A DNA stretch of 33,045 bases. Source: Rhodothermaceae bacterium (GTDB lineage Bacteria; Bacteroidota; Rhodothermia; Rhodothermales; Bin80). Below the pieces are notes generated by a model. It did no database searches and was not told the DNA's origin. It saw only the letters and a list, made by a program, of their open reading frames with translations. The stretch spans positions 1 through 33,045 of the forward strand of contig VXSC01000005.1 in the NCBI GenBank assembly GCA_009838195.1, in the 5' to 3' direction. Within the stretch, counting starts at the first letter, position 1. Each line of letters opens with the position of its first letter. Position numbers and translations under genes: made by a program. Positions 17,821-26,200 of this stretch are shown here, piece after piece.

Positions 17821-19454
17821 GAATTTTCCGGCTGATTGAATGGATATCCAAAGTGGACCGGGGGATTGAAGGTCTCTTTAATGGTACGAACCGAAACCCA
17901 GCGCATCAGATTCTGAGGTGCCCCTGCTTTATCGTTGGTACCGGATGCCCGTGCTCCACCGAATGGCTGTTGACCTACGATCGCCCCTGTTGGCTTATCA
18001 TTGATATAAAAATTCCCCGCCGCATTACACAGTGCGTTGTTTGCTTGCACAATGACGTGCCGATCCCGGGCAAAGACGGCACCGGTCAGCGCATAGGGTG
18101 AAGTCTGATTGACAAGTTCAAGGGTTTCTGCAAAAGCACTGTCCTCGTAGACATAAATGGTCACAACGGGTCCGAAAATCTCTTCGCACATCGTTCGGTA
18201 ATGAGGATCGGTCACGACGATGACAGTCGGTTCAATGAAATATCCTTCTTCATCACTATACTGGCCACCGGCAATGATTTCTACATCAGCAGAAGTTTTT
18301 GCATGCTCAATGTAGCTTGTGATGTTTTGATAGGACTTTCGGTCAATGACGGCATTGACAAAGTTCGAGAAATCTTCAACTGATCCCATCTTGACTTCGT
18401 CCAATTGCCCAATTAAGCTCTCTCGGGTCGCATTCCATTGGGATTTAGGCAAGTAGACGCGCGAGGCTGCCGAGCATTTTTGTCCTTGATACTCAAACGC
18501 TCCGCGCACGATTGCTGTCGCGACCACATCTGGGTCTGCGGACGCATGAGCTACAATGAAATCCTTTCCGCCGGTTTCTCCGACAATACGGGGATAGGTA
18601 TCATAGTTTGCAATGTTGGCTCCAATTGTCCGCCACATATGCTGAAACGTTCCGGTCGAGCCGGTAAAATGAAGTCCAGCAAAGCTTGGAGATGCGAATA
18701 CTGGATCTCCGATCATTGCGCCGGAACCGGGCACCATGTTTATCACACCTGGAGGTAAGCCAGCCTCTTCAAGCAATTTATAGGTGAAGTACGCCGAATA
18801 GACTGAGGTGGATGCCGGCTTCCACACGACCGTATTTCCCATGAGTGCTGGAGCGGTGGGCAGGTTCCCAGCAATGGCTGTAAAGTTGAATGGAGTCACG
18901 GCAAATACAAACCCTTCAAGGGGTCGGTACTCCAGCCGATTCCATACCCCTGGGGCGGAATAGGGCTGCTCTTCATAGATCTCAGATGCATATTCGACAT
19001 TGAATCGAATAAAGTCAATGAGCTCGCATGCCGCATCAATCTCGGCCTGATATGCATTCTTGCTTTGCCCAAGCATTGTAGAGGCATTGAGTGTATCTCT
19101 CCACGGGCCAGCTAGCAGTTCCGCTGCTTTGAGGAAGATGCTTGCCCGATCGATAAAGTCCATTTCTGACCATTCTTTCCTGGCTTCAAGTGCCGAGTTA
19201 ATGGCCTGGTTGACCTCCTTGCTCCCACATCTATGAACTGTGCCAAGAAGGTGGTTTAATTCGTGGGGAGGTCTGACTTCTCCAATATCCCCGGTATGAA
19301 CGGCAGTTCCGTCAATAAACGCCGGGATTTCCACTTCACTTTGCTTGAGTTCGTGTAGCTTAGCCTGAAGGGATGCGCGTTCAGGAGAACCAGGAGCATA
19401 GTCTAATACTGGTTCATTAATTGCTGCGGGTATAGCGGGTCTACTATTGCTCAT
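17817..19454 (-). CDS. pruA: L-glutamate gamma-semialdehyde (P5C) dehydrogenase
   Basis: NAD-dependent aldehyde dehydrogenase of the monofunctional P5C dehydrogenase group (545 residues, the usual length), which converts glutamate semialdehyde from proline or ornithine into glutamate in the cytoplasm. Visible are the NAD-binding region with FTGSTGTFQHMW, the general base Glu293 in VGETGGKDF, and the catalytic Cys327 in QGQKCSAASR. The N-terminal extension and the C-terminal PTGAIVGQQPFGGARASGTNDKAG segment are characteristic of this group rather than of general ALDHs. No proline dehydrogenase gene lies next to it. Instead the partner is the overlapping DapB-fold dehydrogenase. Confidence 0.93.
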   Translation of the reverse strand: MSNSRPAIPAAINEPVLDYAPGSPERASLQAKLHELKQSEVEIPAFIDGTAVHTGDIGEVRPPHELNHLLGTVHRCGSKEVNQAINSALEARKEWSEMDFIDRASIFLKAAELLAGPWRDTLNASTMLGQSKNAYQAEIDAACELIDFIRFNVEYASEIYEEQPYSAPGVWNRLEYRPLEGFVFAVTPFNFTAIAGNLPTAPALMGNTVVWKPASTSVYSAYFTYKLLEEAGLPPGVINMVPGSGAMIGDPVFASPSFAGLHFTGSTGTFQHMWRTIGANIANYDTYPRIVGETGGKDFIVAHASADPDVVATAIVRGAFEYQGQKCSAASRVYLPKSQWNATRESLIGQLDEVKMGSVEDFSNFVNAVIDRKSYQNITSYIEHAKTSADVEIIAGGQYSDEEGYFIEPTVIVVTDPHYRTMCEEIFGPVVTIYVYEDSAFAETLELVNQTSPYALTGAVFARDRHVIVQANNALCNAAGNFYINDKPTGAIVGQQPFGGARASGTNDKAGAPQNLMRWVSVRTIKETFNPPVHFGYPFNQPENS

Positions 19455-19567
19455 CTGCAGAATTGATTTTAGCCGAGTTTTGGTGGAGAATGGGGAATCG
19501 CCCTTATACTCCTCAGGTTCCAGAATTTTTCAATTTTCTCCGGGCACGTGATGATTATTTTCTTGCT

Positions 19568-19647
19568 GAGGTTCAGGGCCATCCAAGTTTTATAATTTGC
19601 ACGATACATCTGGACTCCAATGGATGTATCGCCATACACTGAACCTC
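19568..19647. repeat. Nested inverted repeat
   Basis: The outer arms GAGGTTCAG (19568-19576) and CTGAACCTC (19639-19647) are perfect reverse complements. Inside them, CGATACATC (19602-19610) and GATGTATCG (19623-19631) form a second perfect 9-base stem around a 12-base loop. There is no T-run, so it is not a simple terminator. It may be a structured 5' or 3' RNA element, a protein binding site, or a small mobile repeat. Confidence 0.6.
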
Positions 19648-19831
19648 CTCTGAGAAGTATAGCCTCAAGAGCTTATGAAAATGTACTGCTCAGCGTAATT
19701 GTGGGTTATACTTTCCATTCAGGGAGTATTTTCTGTTGGCTCTCCTAGGTACTTATGAATCTCTTGACAATAGAGACAATGAGCGGGAACTTCTTTAGCG
19801 AATGAGGATTCAGGTATCATCTTGTGTTATC

Positions 19832-19939
19832 AGGCCCCACGGCGTATGGTCTTGCTTTCTTGGTATTTCATTGCCAAGTTTGGTGAAAAATTGTAAACTT
19901 GTTTGGTTATTGGCGAGGTTAGAGTTGTGGGGCCTTTTT
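19832..19939 (+). ncRNA. Candidate structured RNA closed by a 9-bp stem and T-run
   Basis: AGGCCCCAC (19832-19840) pairs perfectly with GTGGGGCCT (19927-19935), and the second arm runs directly into five Ts. The roughly 86 bases between contain competing helices: CTTGG/CCAAG (19859-19863 with 19874-19878), CAAGTTT/AAACTTG (19875-19881 with 19895-19901), and TTGCCAA with TTGGCGA allowing one G-U pair. Mutually exclusive pairings are typical of attenuators and riboswitches, while a long closing stem with terminator-like end suits a small RNA. I checked for SRP RNA, 6S, tmRNA and RNase P signatures and did not find them. Strand is chosen by the T-run. Confidence 0.4.
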
Positions 19940-20101
19940 GTTTCTTTCCCGGTCCGTCTGACACATAGTATGTCGGTTGACCACGGCCGAAGTTTTCACA
20001 ATCGGATCTATCGGTAGATACTGATGGACTACAAGTGGAAATTTTCTGAGGAAGCACCTATAAACGAAAATATGTCCGCCCCTTGGCAGTACGCCTTGCT
20101 C

Positions 20102-20158
20102 CCATCCTCTTCGGGGGATGGAGATCCTGAGCCAGGCCGATCCCTTGGGGCCTTTTTT
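20102..20158 (+). terminator. Hairpin pair ending in a rho-independent-type terminator
   Basis: A first hairpin CCATCC/GGATGG (20102-20121) is followed by AGGCC...GGCCT (20134-20138 with 20149-20153), extended by an inner CC/GG, and then a run of six Ts. The terminal sequence TGGGGCCTTTTT (20146-20157) is an exact copy of the end of the structure at 19928-19939. It could end transcripts starting in this intergenic region, or act in a leader upstream of the permease gene at 20329. Confidence 0.5.
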
Positions 20159-20328
20159 CGATACTCCCACTAATTGTTTAAGGTTACAATCCTCTCATTG
20201 GCGGAAGAGATAACCTTGCCAAAGGATCGTGATCAGAATATTTGTGAGTACTCACATGCCTTTGTTGAGCAGATCCAAGTTGAGCGATACTCGTATTACT
20301 TGGTCATACCCAGCCAGTCGTTAGTCTT

Positions 20329-21564
20329 GTGTCCTTTAAGGTTTTTATAGCTTGGCGGTATTTACGCGGTGCACAGGGGGGAGAGAGTGGAAGAAAGTTT
20401 TTGAGACTAATCGCCTACATAGCAGTTGGGGGGGTGTCGCTTGGCGTTGCAACGTTACTCCTCGCCCTTTCGGTCGTACGCGGCTTCAGTGAAGAGATTG
20501 AAACCAAGATTACAGGGTTTGGAGCTCATGTGCAAGTTGAGAGCATCCGGCATGCTCCACTGGGGCAGGCGTCTAAACTCATGACTGAGATCGGGGAGTA
20601 CGACGCGGTCGTTTCGGTTCAGCCTGTGGTTACTGAGTTTGTACTGCTTCGCAGATCTAGTCAGGATATTGATGGAGTTGGCTTATGGGGAACGGATCGG
20701 CTTCCTGTCTATCTGGAGGAGAGTGTTATCAGCGGCTCAAGTAGCTTTGAATCAACCACTATCCCGCGTCTTGTCATAGGCAACCGCCTTGCAGAAAACC
20801 TTAATCTTTCAGTTGGCGACCGCGTGACATTGCTCTCTACGAGAAACTTAGGCAATACCGAAACACTCCTTGCCGCACGGCCTCGTCTCAAGCATTTCGA
20901 AATCACGGGAGTTTATGAAACTGCCCTAATGGACTTCGATCAAACCTATGTATTTACGGACATTAACACAGCGCGACAACTACTTGATTACACTTCCGAG
21001 CAAGTATCACGTTTTGATGTGATGCTTCAAGATGTGACAGCAGCTCAATCGGTAGCACTTCTTCTCGAAGAATCGTTAGGCTTGGGAACTTTAGCCCGCA
21101 GTATTTTTGAGATTTATCGCGGACTTTTTGCGTGGGTTGATCTTCAGGAGGCGATTATTCCATTGGTCATCGGCGTTCTCATCCTTGTCGCTGCATTCAA
21201 CGTAATGGGCACACTCCTAATGATCGTATTGGAAAAGACTCGGGAGATTGGAATTCTTGCCAGTATGGGGGCATCGCAGGGGGATATTCGGCGTCTGTAT
21301 TTATATCTGGGGTTTTTTGTAGGGGGGCTGGGAACATTCATCGGATTGATCCTTGCATGGGGGCTTGGTACATTGCAAATGCATTATGGTATCATTGGCT
21401 TACCCGCAGAGGCCTATTACATGGATACAGCACCCATTTCCATGCATGTCAGTGATTTCCTGCTTGTCACAGTGGTGTCGCTATTATTGTGTGTGGGGGC
21501 TTCCTATTTGCCTGCACGCACTGCATCACGAATCCTGCCTCTGCGTGTACTTCGATTTCAATAG
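20329..21564 (+). CDS. LolC/LolE-type lipoprotein-releasing ABC permease
   Basis: Inner-membrane permease of the FtsX/LolCE family (411 residues). LolCDE pulls outer-membrane lipoproteins out of the inner membrane and hands them to LolA. The N-terminal IAWRYLRG is the family start. A first membrane helix (about 24-48, ending LLALSVVRGFSEEI), a large periplasmic domain (about 50-260), and three C-terminal membrane helices in the FtsX domain (EKTREIGILASMGAS loop) follow the expected plan. Start is GTG at 20329, with no visible Shine-Dalgarno. No ATPase (LolD) gene is adjacent, so the partner must lie elsewhere. LolC and LolE cannot be told apart here. Confidence 0.88.
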   Translation: MSFKVFIAWRYLRGAQGGESGRKFLRLIAYIAVGGVSLGVATLLLALSVVRGFSEEIETKITGFGAHVQVESIRHAPLGQASKLMTEIGEYDAVVSVQPVVTEFVLLRRSSQDIDGVGLWGTDRLPVYLEESVISGSSSFESTTIPRLVIGNRLAENLNLSVGDRVTLLSTRNLGNTETLLAARPRLKHFEITGVYETALMDFDQTYVFTDINTARQLLDYTSEQVSRFDVMLQDVTAAQSVALLLEESLGLGTLARSIFEIYRGLFAWVDLQEAIIPLVIGVLILVAAFNVMGTLLMIVLEKTREIGILASMGASQGDIRRLYLYLGFFVGGLGTFIGLILAWGLGTLQMHYGIIGLPAEAYYMDTAPISMHVSDFLLVTVVSLLLCVGASYLPARTASRILPLRVLRFQ

Positions 21565-21809
21565 GAGATAAATACGAATACCATTTAACTATGCAGGGGT
21601 TGGTTCGGTGAACTGAAGAAGATGTGAGGGTATGATTGCTCTATAGATTAACGGCATGGCGATTAGTCAGACACAATCTTTCTGTACTGGGTTAACGATA
21701 ATGGAGCTCAAGTTTTCCCAGTCCTGCAAATGAGCGGAGAAACCAGAAATCCACTTCTGAGTTTGTTTGTTTTCGAACGAAGTGTTTTTCATTTAACCTT
21801 ACCCCGATA

Positions 21810-22148
21810 ATGAGAGAATGGACAATAAAACGTCTTCGCTTCAAACGAGTGAGTGAACCGCTAAATCAATTAGAGCAACTCTTCAAGACTGCTTATGAGG
21901 AGTTCTTCAAGGACGGCAAGGTTGAATTAATCCGAATTCGGGAACCTCTCCCATTTGACGATCCGGACTATTTAGATATAGCATTCGTTTACAGTTCACC
22001 GAAGGAGCGCAATTACAGGGAAGCAATGGATTTTTTTAATCATGTTCGCCTCAAACTGGAGGAACTCAATGACGAGCGTTTTCCGGTCATGTCATTTATA
22101 GACTACGATGACTATCTCGAAAACACTCCAAAAGAACTCATGGTTTGA
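21810..22148 (+). CDS. Hypothetical protein next to a HEPN gene
   Basis: 112-residue soluble protein that I do not recognise by name. It is predicted alpha/beta: an amphipathic helix (residues 14-34), strands around VELIRIRE and DYLDIAFVY, another helix, then RFPVMSFIDYDDYLE. The pattern strand-helix-RFPxxxF followed by a downstream HEPN gene recalls the small partner proteins encoded beside HEPN proteins in toxin-antitoxin-like pairs, but it lacks the GS-x-ARGD motif of MNT nucleotidyltransferases. The stop overlaps the TTG start of a 50-residue frame (22145). It is the first gene of the accessory island after the core permease gene. Confidence 0.65.
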   Translation: MREWTIKRLRFKRVSEPLNQLEQLFKTAYEEFFKDGKVELIRIREPLPFDDPDYLDIAFVYSSPKERNYREAMDFFNHVRLKLEELNDERFPVMSFIDYDDYLENTPKELMV

Positions 22149-22297
22149 TTGAAAGTCTTGTTGAATTCTGTGCATGTAGGGATGTAACCGATCAATACAC
22201 TGTACGATTAGAGGTGACATCGAAACGAGGGATGTTTCGTATGTATTCAGATGTGAATTTCAGGAGGAGTGTGGCATACTTCAGAGAAAGCAAATAG
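22145..22297 (+). CDS. Small coupled ORF of 50 residues
   Basis: The TTG at 22145-22147 overlaps the TGA stop of the preceding gene (TTGA), the arrangement of translational coupling, and the frame runs to TAG at 22297. The product begins MIESLVEFCACRDVTDQY and continues through TVRLEVTSKRGMFRMYSDVNF to AYFRESK, with a strand-like, charged, protein-like composition. No domain is recognised. It may be an independent small protein or the displaced end of the upstream protein after a frameshift. Confidence 0.45.
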   Translation: MIESLVEFCACRDVTDQYTVRLEVTSKRGMFRMYSDVNFRRSVAYFRESK

Positions 22298-22371
22298 GTA
22301 TTGAATAGAATATTTGTACCCAGTCAAAGGACCATGATCTTGGTGTATCTCTGGTTGACGGTTAGCAGCCC

Positions 22372-22842
22372 ATGAACTCCCAACATCTTATCGAGTCTGC
22401 CACGAGGCTTGCAATTGGGCGAGGAGGTAAGCCTCGGCAGGCAGATTTACGCTGCGCGATTAGTACGGCATATTATGCTATGTTCCACTGCGTAGCGAAA
22501 GCATGTGCGGATGCATTTATCGGCACCTCCAAAACAAGAAATGATGCGGCCTGGGAGCAAGTTTATCGGTCGTTAACTCATACCCAGGTGGCACGGTGCT
22601 GCAATAGAAAAGGGATCATGAATACATTTCCCGAGGAAATTCAGGGTTTTGGTAACATGTTCTTGGTCCTCCAATCTAGGCGATACAATGCAGACTATAA
22701 ACCAAGTGAAATGTTTTATCGGTCTCATGTATTGGATGATATTCAGCGTGCTGAAGCTGCGATTAATAATTTCGGGGAGGCAAAGATTTCTGATCGCAAA
22801 GCTTTTGCTGCATTCGCGGCTACGAATCCGCGAAAACTATAG
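22372..22842 (+). CDS. HEPN-domain-like protein
   Basis: 156-residue helical protein. The N-terminal half has the HEPN pattern LIESATRLA...RCAISTAYYAMFHCVAKACADAF, and the C-terminal half has the characteristic RRYNADYKPSEMFYRSHVLDDIQRAEAAI (R-x-x-ADY, then a helix). HEPN proteins are often RNA-cutting toxins or parts of defence systems. The canonical catalytic R-x(4-6)-H is not obvious: the closest are RSLTH (three intervening residues) and RSH, so RNase activity is uncertain. It follows the two small genes at 21810 and 22145 with a 74-base gap and may form a toxin-antitoxin-like unit with them. Confidence 0.75.
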   Translation: MNSQHLIESATRLAIGRGGKPRQADLRCAISTAYYAMFHCVAKACADAFIGTSKTRNDAAWEQVYRSLTHTQVARCCNRKGIMNTFPEEIQGFGNMFLVLQSRRYNADYKPSEMFYRSHVLDDIQRAEAAINNFGEAKISDRKAFAAFAATNPRKL

Positions 22843-22891
22843 CCCTAAATGTTGAGTTGTAGTTGTAATGAATTAGGGCAGACGGGTAGCT

Positions 22892-23260
22892 TTGGAGGGA
22901 CATGCTTGTCGAAACATACAAAGCGTTGGAACCTATCGGGTCATCACTATAGGCTCCAGCTTTGACGCAGGGTTTTTCTTCTCACTGAGATCGTTTGGAA
23001 ATTGGATCCTGAATCAAATTCAAGCAGTTTTCTACGAAATGCCTGAAAACCGCATATTGCTTACCTGCAACTGCCTTATCAGCCATGATGTTGTTCACGA
23101 AACCATGCTGATTATAGTCCGTGACATCTGGACTAAACTAGATCCATTCAGCCAGTACCAAATCGACTTCTTGGAAGAACAGATGTTTCAATGGCAAAAT
23201 TCACGATATTTTGAGTCCATTCGTGTTCACACGGAGAACCCCAAAATCAAATCCAGATGA
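22892..23260 (+). CDS. Orphan ORF overlapping the restriction enzyme start
   Basis: 122-codon frame beginning with TTG and ending TGA at 23258-23260, inside the first codons of the Type ISP gene (ATGA overlap). Composition is protein-like, with a possible strand-rich start (TYRVITIGSSFD) and helical end (QYQIDFLEEQMFQW), but no domain is recognised. A good GGAGG (22892-22898 region) precedes a different-frame ATG that gives only a 16-residue peptide, so the true start is unclear. It could be a small accessory protein of the restriction system or a chance frame. Confidence 0.4.
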   Translation: MEGHACRNIQSVGTYRVITIGSSFDAGFFFSLRSFGNWILNQIQAVFYEMPENRILLTCNCLISHDVVHETMLIIVRDIWTKLDPFSQYQIDFLEEQMFQWQNSRYFESIRVHTENPKIKSR

Positions 23261-26200
23261 CCAAACCTAACTTGGAAGACATTTTAGATATTTGGCGTAC
23301 AGAGGCTGCTGCTTCTGACTACAGTAAAGAGCGCATCAAGGGTACGGCTTTTGAAAAGCTGTGCATCCCGTTTCTAACGTATGATCCGTTACAGAAAACC
23401 TACTATGAAACGCCTATACCTTATGCGGATTGGGCATCTAGTCAAGGACTCCCTGAAGGAGATATTGGGATTGATCTGGTTGCAAAGCTCCGGGGTTCAG
23501 ATGGCTGGTGTGCCATCCAATGTAAACTTTGGGCCGAGGGCAAAACACTTCAGAAAAAGGATATAGATTCTTTTTTGGCTGCATCCAGCAGGAAGTATTT
23601 TTCACGTCGACTGATCATAGACACAACGGGTAAGTCCTGGAGTAAGCAGGCGGAGGAGACCGTCCGTGATCAGGATCCACCAGTAATCCGAATCGGTCTC
23701 CATGAACTCAACCATAGCTCCATTGATTGGGGCAAGTATGTTGGTGACGGAACGGTTACAACCGAAATCACCTCGAAAATACCACGCCCGCATCAGACAG
23801 AAGCCATCAATAAAGTAGTTTCTGGCCTGCAAGAAAAAGGATCACGCGGAAAGCTTCTCATGGCCTGCGGCACGGGCAAGACCTTCACCTCGCTCCGTAT
23901 TGCAGAGGATCTGGCTGGCATTGGAGGGCGCGTCCTGTATCTGGTCCCAAGCCTGGCCCTCATGTCTCAGACCGTACGGGAATGGGCTGCGGATACACGG
24001 TTTCCCTTACGGTCTTATTCGGTGTGCTCCGATGCGCAGGTTGGTCGTCGCAGACGTCGAAATGATGACCGGATTGATTTGGATGTGCTTGATTTAGCCT
24101 ATCCAGCAACAACCGACGCAAAAAGCTTGGCATTGCATGCGGGAGGAGATAAATCGGATACATTCACGGTGATATTTGCGACCTATCACTCTCTTGCTGT
24201 CATTGGGAACGCCCAACGTGAGTACGGACTTCCGGACTTTGATCTGGCAATCTGTGACGAAGCCCATCGGACAGCGGGTGCCCGGATCAAGGATGAAGAG
24301 GATAGCCATTTTGTTCAGATTCATGACCAAGTGCATATCCGAACTCATCGGCGCCTGTACATGACCGCAACGCCCAAGGTATATGCCGCCTCTGCGCGCA
24401 ATAGGGCAGGCAAAGTGAATGCAACACTATATTCGATGGAGGATGAAGAGACCTATGGGCCGGTACTGTATGAGATCGGGTTCGGGGAAGCGGATCCATT
24501 GATTGAGTATGGGATTGCATCGGAACATGTGGATGGGACCTTCAATGCACTGAGCCGCACCGAGCGCCTAGACTGGCTGGATTCGGTGCAGGCCCAGGAT
24601 CGGAGATGCCACGTTCTTTCCAACGTTCGTTGTTTATCTGAAGGCGTGGATGTGCCGGCCTTGGATGCGATCCTGTTCATGCATCCTCGCAAGAGTCAGA
24701 TCGAGGTGGTACAGGCCGTGGGACGGGTTATGCGCCGATCCGTGGGGAAGAAGATGGGGTATGTCATTCTACCGGTGGTGATTCCATCGGCGTCGGATGC
24801 GAGCGATTATCTGGATAATAACGAGACGTTCCGGGTGGTATGGCAGGTTCTCAATGCCATTCGCTCTCATGATGAGCGATTTGAAGCGATGTTGAATCTA
24901 CTTGAGGAAGGCCAGTCCGGGAAGCATCTCGGGATCATTGCGCTGTCGGATTGGCAGTGGCAATCTGGCTCTGGAAGGTCTCCTTCGATTGGCATCGGGA
25001 CGTCGGGAGGTACGACGGAAGAAACGAGTCAAATGAATGGGCAGCAGTTATCTCTGGAATTTGACCTTCCGGCTGCGATCCGAGCAAAGATCGTGGAAAA
25101 ATGCGGGAATCGCAAGTACTGGGATGAATGGGCAATAGATGTTGCTGAGATTGCACAGAAGCATATTGTTCGAATTACGGAGATGGTGAATCGACATGAG
25201 GAGGCGCAAGAGGTCTTTCGGGATTTTCTGGCCGAATTGCAGGATGATCTGAACGAGGGGATTACGGAGAAGGAAGCGATCGAGATGTTGGCGCAGCACA
25301 TGGTGACGAGGCCGGTCTTTGAAGCGCTGCATGGAGACGGGCGGTTCGTGGATCAGAACCCCATCAGCAAGGGGATGCAGTTGGTCTTGGATGTACTAAA
25401 GCCTGCGAAGATTGAAGTGGAGGCGGAGAGCTTGGATGAATTCTATGCGAGTGTTGCGCGGCGCGCCAAGGCGGCGAATACGCCGTTGGCACGGCAGAAG
25501 ATTATCACGGATTTGTACGACAAGTTCTTTCGGAATGCATTTCCGAAGACGGCAGAGCGGCTGGGAATTGTGTATACGCCGATCGAGATCGTGGATTTCA
25601 TTCTGCACTCCGTTGATGATCTGTTACGAGATGAGTTCGGACAATCGCTTTCTTCCGAAGGTGTAGAGATTCTGGATCCATTCACGGGAACAGGGGCCTT
25701 TATCACTCGAATGATCCAGAACGGACTGATTGAGCGAGACGCGCTCCCCCTAAAGTACCAATCCGAGATCCATGCCAATGAGATCATGCTCTTGGCCTAC
25801 TACATTGCTGCGGTAAATATTGAGGAGGCATTTCACGCAGAGATCGGAACGGATCAGTATGAGCGTTTTCCAGGGATCATTCTGACCGATACGTTTGAAA
25901 TGCAGGATGGTGAAGATATGATCGCGGACATCCTTCCTGAGAACTCTGAGCAGCGAAAAAGGCAGAAAGAGGCGCAGATTCGGGTGATTGTAGGGAATCC
26001 TCCTTGGAGCGTGGGGCAGAGGAGTGAAAATGATGCAACAAAAAATCAATCTTATCCGATTCTTAATCAAAGGATAAAAAATTCCTATGCAGCCTATTCT
26101 TTGGCTACAAATAAGGTGAGCCTGCGCGACAGCTATATCTTAGCAATTCGCTGGGTTTCAGACCGGATTGGAGCAAGTGGGGTAATTGGGATGGTAACCA

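Larger units (their letters stand above)
19455..20328. other. 874-base intergenic region with several RNA-like structures
   Basis: No convincing protein gene. Open frames of 60-80 codons here overlap each other on both strands and lack domains. The stretch does contain a nested inverted repeat (19568-19647), a closed 104-base structure ending in a T-run (19832-19939) and a hairpin pair ending in a T-run (20102-20158), each listed separately. A TTGACA at 19764-19769 could be a -35 box for the second structure, but I could not place a good -10. Confidence 0.6.

Noticed and set aside
19832..20158. SRP RNA, 6S RNA, tmRNA or RNase P RNA in the structured intergenic region
   Set aside because: The diagnostic sequences (the GGAA-capped SRP helix with AGCAGCC, GAGGAAAGTCC of RNase P, the tRNA-like TTCGA end of tmRNA) are absent, and the shape does not match 6S.
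22372..22842. Calling the HEPN protein an active RNase toxin
   Set aside because: The canonical R-x(4-6)-H is not visible; only RSLTH and RSH occur.
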